38,041 nucleotides of DNA. It comes from JAVBKV01 sp031553885. GTDB taxonomy: Bacteria > Bacteroidota > Bacteroidia > Bacteroidales > Azobacteroidaceae. The first letter of the stretch is position 1. Each line of letters begins with the position of its first letter. The stretch spans positions 1 through 38,041 of the forward strand of contig JAVBKV010000077.1 in the NCBI GenBank assembly GCA_031553885.1. The letters run 5' to 3'. This document shows, in pieces, positions 9,093 to 17,400 of this stretch. The notes beneath the pieces were generated by a model that made no database searches, had not been told where the DNA came from, and saw nothing but the letters and a program-made list of their open reading frames with translations. The translations under genes and the position numbers were made by a program.

Positions 9093-9098
9093 ATAATT

Positions 9099-9398
9099 AT
9101 GGAAATCAGAATTCAGCCTATTCATTTTGATGTAAGTCAACAATTGGAGTCATTTATTCAAAAAAAGATCGGTAAATTAGATAAATACCATGACGGTATT
9201 ATTGCAGCAGAAGTAATTTTGAAGGTAGTCAAGCCCGAAGCGTCCCAGAACAAAGACGCATCTGTTCGTTTGCTTGTTCCCGGTCAGGATTTTTTTGCAA
9301 CGAAGGTCAGCGATACATTTGAAGAATCGATTGATGATGTGGCAGAAGCATTGGAGCGACAATTGCTCAAGTTTAAGGAAAAACAAAGAAGTAAATAA
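9099..9398 (+). CDS. hpf: Ribosome hibernation-promoting factor (short HPF/YfiA type)
   Basis: A 99-residue protein of the short HPF/RaiA family: MEIRIQPIHFDVSQQLESFIQKKI (beta-alpha start), a conserved KLDKYHDGI, and an acidic/basic C-terminal helix ending in KFKEKQRSK. Such proteins bind the 30S decoding centre and inactivate or dimerise ribosomes in starvation. It lies 21 nt after xerC and may be cotranscribed with it. The consensus Shine-Dalgarno sequence suggests a translation mode different from its neighbours. Confidence 0.9.
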   Translation: MEIRIQPIHFDVSQQLESFIQKKIGKLDKYHDGIIAAEVILKVVKPEASQNKDASVRLLVPGQDFFATKVSDTFEESIDDVAEALERQLLKFKEKQRSK

Positions 9399-9415
9399 AA
9401 AAATAGCATAAAGTT

Positions 9416-9446
9416 TTTGTCAATACAAAAATAATACCTAAATTTG
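9416..9446 (+). promoter_or_regulatory. Promoter of the tRNA-tuf-rpo cluster
   Basis: TTTG at 9416-9419 and TAAATTTG at 9439-9446 are 19 nt apart, a very good Bacteroidota promoter match. It is the only strong match seen before the first tRNA, so it probably drives at least the tRNAs and tuf. Confidence 0.65.
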
Positions 9447-9488
9447 CAGCCGTTTCGACTTTTTGAGGAGAGTTGGAGCGGCTGTTTT
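9446..9488 (+). terminator. GC-rich hairpin with T run between hpf and the tRNA cluster
   Basis: Bases 9446-9460 pair with 9471-9485 in a stem of about 15 pairs (several G-T wobbles) with a 10-nt loop, followed by a T run at 9485-9488. It can act as an intrinsic terminator for hpf transcripts. It also abuts the promoter whose -7 box ends at 9446, so its role could instead be in the leader of the tRNA transcript. Confidence 0.45.
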
Positions 9489-9496
9489 AGTAAAAA

Positions 9497-9570
9497 GCCT
9501 CTTTAGCTCAGCTGGCCAGAGCACGTGATTTGTAATCTCGGGGTCGTTGGTTCGAATCCGACAAGAGGCT
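9497..9570 (+). tRNA. tRNA-Thr (anticodon TGT)
   Basis: A 74-nt cloverleaf: acceptor GCCTCTT pairs perfectly with AAGAGGC, D-arm GCTC/GAGC, anticodon loop TTTGTAA, T-loop TTCGAAT, discriminator T and no encoded CCA. It is the first of four tRNAs before tuf. Confidence 0.95.
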
Positions 9571-9599
9571 CCAAAGGAGGCGAATTGGAGGATCGGCCT

Positions 9600-9621
9600 G
9601 GTTCAATCCGACAAGAGGCTC
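9600..9621 (+). repeat. Partial duplicate of the tRNA-Thr 3' end
   Basis: These 22 bases repeat 9549-9571 (T-arm 3' half plus acceptor strand of tRNA-Thr) with a single missing G. There is no matching 5' half, so it cannot fold as a tRNA. It could be a degenerated tRNA copy or a scar of integration or slippage at the tRNA 3' end. Confidence 0.75.
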
Positions 9622-9628
9622 GATTTTA

Positions 9629-9711
9629 GGGCAGTTACCAGAGTGGCCAAATGGGGCTGACTGTAACTCAGCTGGCTTACGCCTTCGGTGGTTCGAATCC
9701 ATCACTGCCCA
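9629..9711 (+). tRNA. tRNA-Tyr (anticodon GTA)
   Basis: An 83-nt class II tRNA: acceptor GGGCAGT pairs with ACTGCCC, anticodon loop ACTGTAA, a long variable arm as expected for bacterial tRNA-Tyr, T-loop TTCGAAT, discriminator A, no encoded CCA. Confidence 0.95.
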
Positions 9712-9720
9712 CTTGAAATA

Positions 9721-9785
9721 ATGGAGAATTAAGAATGGAGAGAGGAGAATTAAATTGTCCATTTTCAACTCTCAATTCTCAATTA
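9721..9785. repeat. AT-rich GAGAATT-type imperfect inverted repeat, copy 1
   Basis: Purine-rich GGAGAATTAAGAATGGAGAG-like bases on the left are mirrored by CTCTCAATTCTC on the right, so transcripts can form an imperfect hairpin. The gap between tRNA-Tyr and tRNA-Gly consists almost entirely of it. Related sequences lie after tuf, rplJ and rpoB. Confidence 0.6.
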
Positions 9786-9789
9786 AATT

Positions 9790-9862
9790 GCGGAAGTAGC
9801 TCAGTTGATAGAGCATTAGCCTTCCAAGCTGAGGGTCGCGGGTTTGAGCCCCGTCTTCCGCT
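9790..9862 (+). tRNA. tRNA-Gly (anticodon TCC)
   Basis: A 73-nt cloverleaf: acceptor GCGGAAG pairs with CTTCCGC, D-arm GCTC/GAGC, anticodon loop CTTCCAA, T-loop TTTGAGC, discriminator T. Confidence 0.95.
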
Positions 9863-9869
9863 CTCAATT

Positions 9870-9941
<72 letters not shown>

Positions 9942-9946
9942 CAAAT

Positions 9947-9970
9947 GAAATGAAAGTAATCTTTCATTTT
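9947..9970 (+). other. Small hairpin in the tuf leader
   Basis: GAAATGAAAG pairs with CTTTCATTTT around a TAAT loop (9 pairs plus one wobble). It sits between tRNA-Thr and tuf and might mark the processing boundary of the tRNA-tuf transcript. There is no T run, so a terminator is unlikely. Confidence 0.3.
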
Positions 9971-10015
9971 CTTCATGGAAGAATAGAATCATTTATTAAA
10001 TAAAGAACAAGAATT

Positions 10016-11203
10016 ATGGCTAAAGAGAAATTTGAACGCTCGAAACCGCACGTGAACATTGGTACAATTGGTCACGTTGACCACGGTAAAACTACGTTGA
10101 CAGCTGCTATTACTACTGTATTGGCAAAAAAAGGTCTTTCTGAAGTAAAATCTTTCGATCAGATCGATAATGCTCCGGAAGAAAAAGAAAGAGGTATCAC
10201 TATCAATACTTCTCACGTTGAATATCAAACTGCTAATCGTCACTATGCACACGTAGACTGTCCGGGTCACGCCGACTACGTTAAGAACATGGTTACCGGT
10301 GCTGCTCAAATGGACGGTGCTATCATTGTAGTTGCTGCAACTGATGGTCCTATGCCTCAAACTCGTGAACACATCCTGTTGGCTCGTCAGGTAAACGTAC
10401 CGAAACTGGTTGTTTTCATGAACAAATGTGATATCGTTGATGATGCTGAAATGTTGGAACTGGTTGAAATGGAAATGCGTGAATTGCTTTCTTTCTATCA
10501 ATTCGACGGTGACAATACTCCGGTTATCCAAGGTTCTGCTTTGGGTGGATTGAACGGAATTCCTCAGTGGGAAGATAACATCATGGAATTGATGGATGCT
10601 GTGGATACTTGGATTCCGCTGCCTCCGCGTGATGTTGACAAACCATTCCTGATGCCGGTTGAAGACGTATTCTCTATTACAGGTCGTGGTACAGTTGCTA
10701 CCGGTCGTATCGAAACAGGTATCATCAAAACAGGTGAAGAAGTTCAAATCATCGGTTTGGGTTCTGAAGGTAAAAAGTCAGTTGTAACAGGAGTAGAAAT
10801 GTTCCGTAAGATTCTTGACGAAGGTCAGGCTGGTGACAACGTAGGTTTGTTGCTTCGCGGTGTCGATAAAGACGAAATCAAACGTGGTATGGTTATCACG
10901 CACCCGAACAAAGTGAAACCTCATACTCGTGTTAAAGCCGAGGTGTATATCCTGAAAAAAGAAGAAGGTGGTCGTCACACCCCGTTCCACAACAAATATC
11001 GTCCTCAGTTCTATATCCGTACATTGGACGTAACAGGTGAAATTACTCTGCCCGAAGGAACTGAAATGGTTATGCCGGGTGATAACGTAACGATTACTGT
11101 AGATTTGATTTATCCGGTAGCATGTAGCGAAGGTCTTCGTTTCGCAATCCGTGAAGGTGGACGTACAGTAGGTGCTGGTCAGATTACTGAAATCGTCGAA
11201 TAA
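10016..11203 (+). CDS. tuf: Translation elongation factor Tu
   Basis: A 395-residue GTPase of normal length delivering aminoacyl-tRNA to the ribosome. The P-loop is GHVDHGKT (after HVNIGTI), the G3 motif is DCPGHADYVKNM, and NKCD carries guanine specificity. Domains 2 and 3 follow. Its codon use is strongly biased (for example Arg CGT, Gly GGT), as expected for a very highly expressed gene. It lies within the tRNA cluster, between tRNA-Thr(GGT) and tRNA-Trp, an arrangement widespread in bacteria, and is probably cotranscribed with them. Confidence 0.98.
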   Translation: MAKEKFERSKPHVNIGTIGHVDHGKTTLTAAITTVLAKKGLSEVKSFDQIDNAPEEKERGITINTSHVEYQTANRHYAHVDCPGHADYVKNMVTGAAQMDGAIIVVAATDGPMPQTREHILLARQVNVPKLVVFMNKCDIVDDAEMLELVEMEMRELLSFYQFDGDNTPVIQGSALGGLNGIPQWEDNIMELMDAVDTWIPLPPRDVDKPFLMPVEDVFSITGRGTVATGRIETGIIKTGEEVQIIGLGSEGKKSVVTGVEMFRKILDEGQAGDNVGLLLRGVDKDEIKRGMVITHPNKVKPHTRVKAEVYILKKEEGGRHTPFHNKYRPQFYIRTLDVTGEITLPEGTEMVMPGDNVTITVDLIYPVACSEGLRFAIREGGRTVGAGQITEIVE

Positions 11204-11206
11204 AAT

Positions 11207-11263
11207 AATTGAGAATTGAGAAAGGAGAATTGAGAATTAACACTCTCAATTCTCAACTCTCAA
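11207..11263. repeat. AT-rich GAGAATT-type imperfect inverted repeat, copy 2
   Basis: Starting 4 nt after the tuf stop, TTGAGAATTGAGAA is mirrored by TTCTCAACTCTCAA. The transcript can fold a long weak hairpin between tuf and tRNA-Trp. It belongs to the same sequence family as the repeats at 9721 and 18216. Confidence 0.6.
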
Positions 11264-11276
11264 GTCTTAATTGAAT

Positions 11277-11349
11277 ACGGGTCTAGCTCAGTTGGTAGAG
11301 CATCGGTCTCCAAAACCGAGTGTCGGGAGTTCGAGTCTCTCGACCCGTG
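11277..11349 (+). tRNA. tRNA-Trp (anticodon CCA)
   Basis: A 73-nt cloverleaf: acceptor ACGGGTC pairs with GACCCGT, D-arm GCTC/GAGC, anticodon stem TCGGT/ACCGA around CTCCAAA, discriminator G. Its position before secE is conserved in many bacteria. Confidence 0.95.
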
Positions 11350-11368
11350 CTAAAAATCTATAAGTTAG

Positions 11369-11563
11369 ATGAAAAAGATTATTAACTATATCAAAGAATC
11401 TTATAACGAACTTGTATATAAGGTTTCTTGGCCAACCAGGCAGGAATTATCAAGCAGTACCGTTGTAGTAATGTCAGCTTCCCTTATACTTGCGGTAGTG
11501 GTGTTTATTATTGACTTAGGATTTGAGAATATTGTAAAGTTCTTTTACGGAAAAATCTTTTAA
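11369..11563 (+). CDS. secE: Preprotein translocase subunit SecE
   Basis: A 64-residue, single-membrane-helix protein of the short SecE form. The amphipathic N-terminal part ends in the conserved VSWPTRQEL, followed by a hydrophobic helix at about residues 31-48. SecE clamps SecY in the translocon. It starts 19 nt after tRNA-Trp, and nusG follows after 6 nt, the standard secE-nusG order. Confidence 0.95.
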   Translation: MKKIINYIKESYNELVYKVSWPTRQELSSSTVVVMSASLILAVVVFIIDLGFENIVKFFYGKIF

Positions 11564-11569
11564 TCAAAG

Positions 11570-12109
11570 ATGTCTGAAATTGAAAAGAAGTTTTATGTTC
11601 TGCGTGCCGTAAGCGGTAAGGAGAACAAAGTTAAAGAATACCTTGAGGCGGAAATAAAAAATTCTGACCTTAAGGATTATATCTCTCAAGTCATTATTCC
11701 TACTGAAAAAGTTTATACGGTACGTAACGGAAAGAAGGTTCTGAAAGAACGGGCTTATCTTCCCGGTTACATCATTATCGAGGCGGCTTTGGTAGGTGAA
11801 GTCATGCACTTCCTGAAAAATGTAAACTATGTGATCGGTTTTCTCGGCGGTAATAAGCCGGTTCCTTTGCGTTCATCTGAAGTCAACCGGATTCTCGGAA
11901 CGGTAGATGAGTTGCAGGAGCAATCAGAAGAGTTGGATATTCAATTCTATGTTGGGGAAACGGTTAAGGTTACTTTCGGACCTTTTAACGGTTTCTATGG
12001 TGTGATTGAAGAAATCAATACCGAAAAGAAAAAGCTGAAGGTGATGGTCAAAATCTTCGGTCGTAAGACTCCCCTTGAATTAGGGTATATGCAGGTGGAA
12101 AAAGAATAA
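11570..12109 (+). CDS. nusG: Transcription termination/antitermination protein NusG
   Basis: A 179-residue protein with an N-terminal NGN domain (FYVLRAVSGKENKVKEYLEAEI) and a C-terminal KOW domain (VGETVKVTFGPFNGFYGVIEEI). NusG binds RNA polymerase and links it to the ribosome or Rho. Length and context (secE before, rplK after) are typical. Confidence 0.96.
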   Translation: MSEIEKKFYVLRAVSGKENKVKEYLEAEIKNSDLKDYISQVIIPTEKVYTVRNGKKVLKERAYLPGYIIIEAALVGEVMHFLKNVNYVIGFLGGNKPVPLRSSEVNRILGTVDELQEQSEELDIQFYVGETVKVTFGPFNGFYGVIEEINTEKKKLKVMVKIFGRKTPLELGYMQVEKE

Positions 12110-12169
12110 GGAGATTGGTTACGCATTTCTACTTATCGTATAAGAATTAAATTCAAAATTTATTAAACA

Positions 12170-12613
12170 ATGGCTAAAGAGATTGCTGGACAGCTAAAAT
12201 TACAGATTAAAGGAGGAGCAGCAAACCCTTCTCCCCCCGTAGGACCTGCATTGGGTTCCAAGGGTATCAATATTATGGAGTTTTGTAAGCAATTTAATGC
12301 CAGAACCCAAGACAAGGCAGGTAAGATATTGCCCGTGGTAATTACTTATTATGCTGACAAATCTTTTGATTTTGTCGTTAAAAATCCGCCGGTAGCGATC
12401 CAATTATTGGAAGCTTCCAAACAAAAAAGCGGATCTGCAGAGCCCAACCGTAAAAAAGTTGCGGAAATTACCTGGGATCAGGTAAAATTGATTGCAGAAG
12501 ATAAAATGGTGGATTTGAACTGTTTCACGCTGGAATCAGCCATGAAAATGGTTGCAGGAACTGCGAGAAGTATGGGTATAGCAATTAAAGGGACTTTCCC
12601 TGTAAATAATTAA
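12170..12613 (+). CDS. rplK: 50S ribosomal protein uL11
   Basis: A 147-residue protein with the Pro-rich N-terminal domain (NPSPPVGPALGSKGINIMEF) and the C-terminal rRNA-binding domain (AGTARSMGIAIKGTF). It forms the base of the L7/L12 stalk. It lies 60 nt after nusG and 16 nt before rplA, in the usual order. Confidence 0.97.
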   Translation: MAKEIAGQLKLQIKGGAANPSPPVGPALGSKGINIMEFCKQFNARTQDKAGKILPVVITYYADKSFDFVVKNPPVAIQLLEASKQKSGSAEPNRKKVAEITWDQVKLIAEDKMVDLNCFTLESAMKMVAGTARSMGIAIKGTFPVNN

Positions 12614-12629
12614 AAACTTCAATAGAGAT

Positions 12630-13328
12630 ATGAGTAAACTTACAAAAAATCAAAAGTTGGCTTTAAGCAAAGTTGAAGCAGGGAAGAATTATACACTGAA
12701 AGATGCGTCTGCTTTAGTGAAAGAAATTTCTACGACTAAATTTGATGCTTCCGTTGACATTGATGTCAGATTAGGTGTAGATCCCCGTAAAGCTAACCAA
12801 ATGGTAAGAGGCGTGGTGTCACTGCCTCACGGAACAGGTAAGCAAGTCAGGGTTCTCGTATTATGTACTCCAGATCAGGAAGCTGCTGCTAAAGAAGCAG
12901 GAGCTGAACATGTAGGACTTGATGAATATATCGACAAAATTAAAGGTGGTTGGACCGACATTGATGTGATTATCACACAGCCGGCGATCATGGGTAAAAT
13001 TGGTGCTTTAGGTAGAGTATTAGGTCCTCGCGGATTGATGCCTAATCCAAAGAGCGGTACGGTTACCAATGATGTAGCTACTGCTGTTAAAGAAGTAAAA
13101 CAAGGTAAAATCGACTTCAAAGTAGATAAAGCTGGTATTGTTCATACTTCTATCGGTAAAGTATCTTTTACTCCCGATCAAATTCGTGAAAACGCGAAAG
13201 AATTCGTTGCCACGTTGATCAAGTTGAAACCTACAGCTGCTAAGGGTACGTACGTTAAGAGTGTTTATCTTTCAAGTACTATGAGTCCGGGTATTAAGAT
13301 TGACCCTAAATCAGTTGATGAAAATTAA
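12630..13328 (+). CDS. rplA: 50S ribosomal protein uL1
   Basis: A 232-residue protein of normal length with GRVLGPRGLMPNPKSGTV and the C-terminal YVKSVYLSSTMSPGIKID. uL1 forms the L1 stalk and in many bacteria represses its own operon by binding the mRNA; I did not identify such a site here. rplJ begins only 12 nt later, so there is no room for the long rplJ leader found in Escherichia coli. Confidence 0.97.
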   Translation: MSKLTKNQKLALSKVEAGKNYTLKDASALVKEISTTKFDASVDIDVRLGVDPRKANQMVRGVVSLPHGTGKQVRVLVLCTPDQEAAAKEAGAEHVGLDEYIDKIKGGWTDIDVIITQPAIMGKIGALGRVLGPRGLMPNPKSGTVTNDVATAVKEVKQGKIDFKVDKAGIVHTSIGKVSFTPDQIRENAKEFVATLIKLKPTAAKGTYVKSVYLSSTMSPGIKIDPKSVDEN

Positions 13329-13340
13329 AACAATTGAATT

Positions 13341-13856
13341 ATGAGAAAGGAAGATAAAGCATCTGTTATAGAGCAAATTGCTACTACTGTAGGTCAGTAC
13401 GCCCACTTCTATTTGACGGATATTGCAACGTTGAATGCGGAAAATACCAGCAAATTAAGAAGAGAGTGTAATAAGCAGGAAGTCAAACTGATGGTTGTAA
13501 AAAATACCCTGTTTGAAAAAGCATTGGATCAGGTTGAAGGTGATTTTTCACCCTTGAAAAGCGCTTTGAAAGGTAATACGGCTATTATGTTTTGTAATAA
13601 TGCCAATGTACCGGCCAAATTGATCAAGCAGTTTTCTAAAGGTACGGATATTCCGAAACTGAAAGCCGCTTATGTTCAAGAAGGTTTCTATGTCGGAGCC
13701 GAAAACCTGGATATGCTTATTGCTATCAAGAGTAAAAATGAGGTTATTGGTGATGTTATTGCCTTGTTGCAATCTCCGGCTAAGAATGTTATTTCTGCTC
13801 TTCAATCAGGTGGTCAAACCATCCATGGAGTTTTGAAAACTCTTTCAGAAAGATAA
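13341..13856 (+). CDS. rplJ: 50S ribosomal protein uL10
   Basis: A 171-residue protein of usual size: MRKEDKASVIEQIATTVGQY start, KLMVVKNTLFEKAL in the rRNA-binding domain, and a C-terminal helix for L7/L12 dimers. A small AT-rich hairpin lies in the 70-nt gap before rplL, which might help set the higher rplL dose by processing or attenuation (inference). Confidence 0.96.
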   Translation: MRKEDKASVIEQIATTVGQYAHFYLTDIATLNAENTSKLRRECNKQEVKLMVVKNTLFEKALDQVEGDFSPLKSALKGNTAIMFCNNANVPAKLIKQFSKGTDIPKLKAAYVQEGFYVGAENLDMLIAIKSKNEVIGDVIALLQSPAKNVISALQSGGQTIHGVLKTLSER

Positions 13857-13862
13857 ATAAAA

Positions 13863-13892
13863 TTAAGAATTAAGAATGATTCTTAGTTCTAA
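13863..13892 (+). repeat. AT-rich hairpin between rplJ and rplL, copy 3 of the repeat family
   Basis: TTAAGAATTAAGAAT is mirrored by ATTCTTAGTTCTAA with a one-base loop, an imperfect inverted repeat 6 nt after the rplJ stop. It resembles but is shorter than the repeats after tuf and rpoB. No T run follows. Confidence 0.5.
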
Positions 13893-13926
13893 TAAGTAAG
13901 TAACAAACATTTAAAACTATACAAAA

Positions 13927-14301
13927 ATGGCAGATTTGAAAGCTTTTGCTGAACAATTAGTGAACTTAACCGTAAAAGAAGTAAACGAACTTGCTGAAAT
14001 TCTTAAGTCAGAATACGGAATCGAACCCGCAGCTGCTGCTGTTGCTGTTGCTGCTCCTGCAGCTGCTGCTGAAGCCGTAGTGGAAGAAAAATCTTCTTTC
14101 GATGTAATTCTGAAAGATGTAGGTGCTAATAAATTGGCAATCGTTAAATTAGTAAAAGAGTTGACCGGTCTTGGTTTGAAAGAAGCAAAAGACATCGTTG
14201 ACGGAGCTCCGGCACCCTTGAAAGAAGGTGTTGCTAAAGATGAAGCTGAAGCATTGAAAAAATCTTTGGAAGAAGCAGGAGCACAAGTTGAACTTAAGTA
14301 A
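13927..14301 (+). CDS. rplL: 50S ribosomal protein bL12 (L7/L12)
   Basis: A 124-residue acidic protein: an N-terminal dimerisation domain, an Ala-rich hinge (many Ala/Val at residues ~38-55), and the conserved C-terminal domain with GLGLKEAKDIVDGAPAPLKEG, which recruits translation factors. Length is normal. An attenuator-like hairpin follows before rpoB. Confidence 0.97.
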   Translation: MADLKAFAEQLVNLTVKEVNELAEILKSEYGIEPAAAAVAVAAPAAAAEAVVEEKSSFDVILKDVGANKLAIVKLVKELTGLGLKEAKDIVDGAPAPLKEGVAKDEAEALKKSLEEAGAQVELK

Positions 14302-14323
14302 CTGTTCCTATAACTAGGTCTTT

Positions 14324-14362
14324 GGTTAAGAATCTTCCGAAAAGAAGGTTCTTAACCTTTTT
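14324..14362 (+). terminator. Intrinsic attenuator between rplL and rpoB
   Basis: GGTTAAGAATCTTC (14324-14337) pairs with GAAGGTTCTTAACC (14344-14357) in a 14-pair stem with one G-T wobble and a 6-nt loop, followed directly by five T residues. This is a textbook intrinsic-terminator layout in the 100-nt rplL-rpoB gap. In Escherichia coli an attenuator at the same place lowers rpoBC relative to rplJL. Confidence 0.8.
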
Positions 14363-14401
14363 GTGTCTTTCATATTGTCAAAGTTCCAAATCCAGCAATA
14401 A

Positions 14402-17400
14402 ATGTCTTCAACAACCAGTAATAATCAAAGAATAAATTTTGCCACGATAAAGAATCCGTTTGCCTATCCGGACTTTCTCGAAGTGCAATTAAAGTCGTTT
14501 CAAGACTTTCTTCAGTTAGATACACCTCCTGAAAAAAGAAAGAATGAGGGATTATACAAAGTATTTGCTGAAAATTTTCCGATAGCGGATACACGTAACA
14601 ACTTTGTACTTGAGTTTTTGGATTATTTTATCGATCCTCCTCGTTATACCATTGAAGAGTGCATCGAACGCGGCTTGACTTACAGTGTCCCCTTAAAAGC
14701 CAAGTTAAAGCTTTATTGTACGGATCCGGATCACGAAGATTTCGACACCGTGATTCAGGACGTTTATTTAGGGCCTATTCCCTACATGACGGAAAAAGGA
14801 ACATTTGTTATCAATGGTGCCGAACGGGTGGTTGTATCTCAATTACACCGGTCTCCTGGTGTATTCTTCGGTCAAAGCATTCACACCAACGGTACCAAAT
14901 TATATTCAGCCCGGATTATCCCTTTCAAAGGTTCCTGGATTGAATTTGCTACGGATATAAACAACGTCATGTATGCTTATATCGACCGTAAAAAGAAATT
15001 ACCTGTTACTACACTATTGAGGGCCATCGGCTTTGAAAGTGATAAGGACATACTCGAAATATTCAACTTAGCCGAAGAACTCAAGGCTAATAAAACGAAC
15101 CTGGCTAAGGCTGTAGGTCGTAAACTGGCTGCCCGTGTATTGAAAACATGGGTGGAGGACTTTGTGGATGAAGATACCGGAGAGGTGGTTTCTATCGAAC
15201 GGAACGAAGTGCTTATCGATCGTGAGGTTGTGATAGAACAACACCATGTCGATGAAATTCTGGATTCCGGAGTACAAACCGTTTTATTGCACAGGGAAGA
15301 TCAGAATCTTTCCGATTATGCAATTATTTACAATACTCTTCAGAAAGACCCGAGTAACTCGGAACGGGATGCTGTCGTATTTATTTACCGTCAGTTGCGT
15401 AACGCAGATCCTGCCGATGATGCAAGTGCCCGTGAAGTTATTCAGAACTTATTCTTCTCTGAAAAACGATATGATCTTGGTGAAGTAGGTCGTTACAGAA
15501 TCAATAAAAAATTGAATCTGTCAACAGGTATCGATGTGAAGGTTCTTACTAAAGAAGACATCATCGAAATCATCAAGTATCTGATAGAATTGATTAATTC
15601 CAAAGCCAACGTAGACGATATCGACCACTTGAGTAACCGTCGTGTGCGTACTGTTGGTGAACAATTATATAACCAGTTCGGTATCGGTTTGGCACGTATG
15701 GCTCGTACCATCCGTGAGCGTATGAACGTAAGAGATAATGAGGTATTTACCCCGATCGACCTGATTAATGCGAAGACCATTTCTTCCGTTGTCAATTCAT
15801 TTTTCGGTACCAATGCTTTGTCTCAGTTCATGGATCAAACCAATCCGCTGGCTGAAATTACACATAAACGCCGGATGTCGGCGTTGGGCCCTGGTGGTTT
15901 GTCCCGTGAACGTGCCGGATTTGAGGTGCGTGACGTACACTATACCCACTATGGACGTTTGTGTCCGATCGAAACTCCGGAAGGACCGAATATCGGTTTG
16001 ATTTCTTCGCTTTGTGTTTATGCTAAAATCAACGATCTGGGTTTCATTGAAACTCCTTACCGCAAAGTGGAGGATAAGAAAGTGGATCTGGGCCAGGACG
16101 GTATTATATTCTTGTCTGCGGAAGAAGAGGAGGGTAAGATTATCGCACAAGGTAATGCTCCGTTGAATGATGACGGAACATTTATCAGGAATCGGGTAAA
16201 ATCGCGTCAGGATGCGGATTATCCGGTAGTTGGTCCGGAAGAAGTGGAATTGATGGATGTGTCTCCCACGCAGATTGCGTCGATTGCAGCCTCTTTGATT
16301 CCGTTCCTGGAGCATGATGATGCGAACCGTGCGTTGATGGGATCTAACATGATGCGTCAGGCTGTTCCGTTGTTGCGTCCGGAAGCTCCAATTGTCGGTA
16401 CCGGTCTGGAAGGACAATTGATCCGGGATTCCCGTACACAGGTTACAGCAGAAGGAAGTGGTGTGGTTGTATTTGTTGATGCTTCCCGTATCGATATTGA
16501 ATACGATCGTACGGCGGATGAAGAATTCGTTAATTTTGACTCTGCAGTTAAAACATACACTATTCCGAAATTTCGTAAAACCAACCAAAATACAACTATT
16601 GATCTCCGTCCGATCTGTAAAAAAGGAGACAGGGTGGTCAAGGATCAGATCCTGACTGAAGGTTATTCCACCGAAAACGGAGAATTGGCTTTAGGAAAGA
16701 ATCTGAAAGTGGCATTTATGCCCTGGAAAGGATACAATTTCGAGGATGCCATCGTAATCAACGAAAGAGTGGTGCGTGAGGATATTTTCACTTCCGTTCA
16801 TGTGGATGAATATATTCTGGAAGTCCGGGAAACCAAACGGGGAGTTGAAGAACTTACTTCAGATATCCCGAACGTGAGTGAGGATGCTACTAAAGACCTG
16901 GATGAAAATGGTATTATCCGTATGGGAGCCAGGGTAGAACCAGGTGATATTCTGATTGGTAAAATTACTCCGAAAGGAGAATCCGATCCTTCTCCGGAAG
17001 AAAAATTATTACGTGCTATCTTTGGAGATAAGGCTGGAGATGTGAAAGATGCGTCCCTGAAAGCTTCTCCTTCGTTGAGAGGGATCGTTATCGGAAGGAA
17101 TTTATTCTCCAAAGCAATAAAGAAAAGAAAATCCAGGTTGGCCGACAAAGCCATGTTACCTAAACTGGATGAAGAATATGAAAATAAAACTGCGGCACTG
17201 AAAGAAATCTTGGTCGATAAGTTACTTGTGCTTACCGAAGGTAAAACTTCTCAGGGAGTAAAAGATTTCATGAATGTAGAATTAATAACCAAAGGTTCTA
17301 AGTTTACAAGAGAAGACCTCAATAAGATTGATTATACAGCTGTTCAGGTCAGTAAGTGGACTGCGGATACGCAGAAAAACGATATGATCCGGGATGTTAT

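Noticed and set aside
9508..9768. 86-codon minus-strand frame across the tRNA-Thr/tRNA-Tyr region
   Set aside because: It is antisense to two tRNAs and yields the well-known false peptide type (MDSNHRRRKPAELQSAPFGH, SDSNQRPRDYKSRALAS) produced wherever tRNA genes are translated backwards.
9989..10747. 252-codon minus-strand frame opposite tuf
   Set aside because: It is a shadow of the strongly biased tuf codon use, with Thr/Ser/Asn-rich nonsense content; similar shadows exist opposite rpoB and rpoC.
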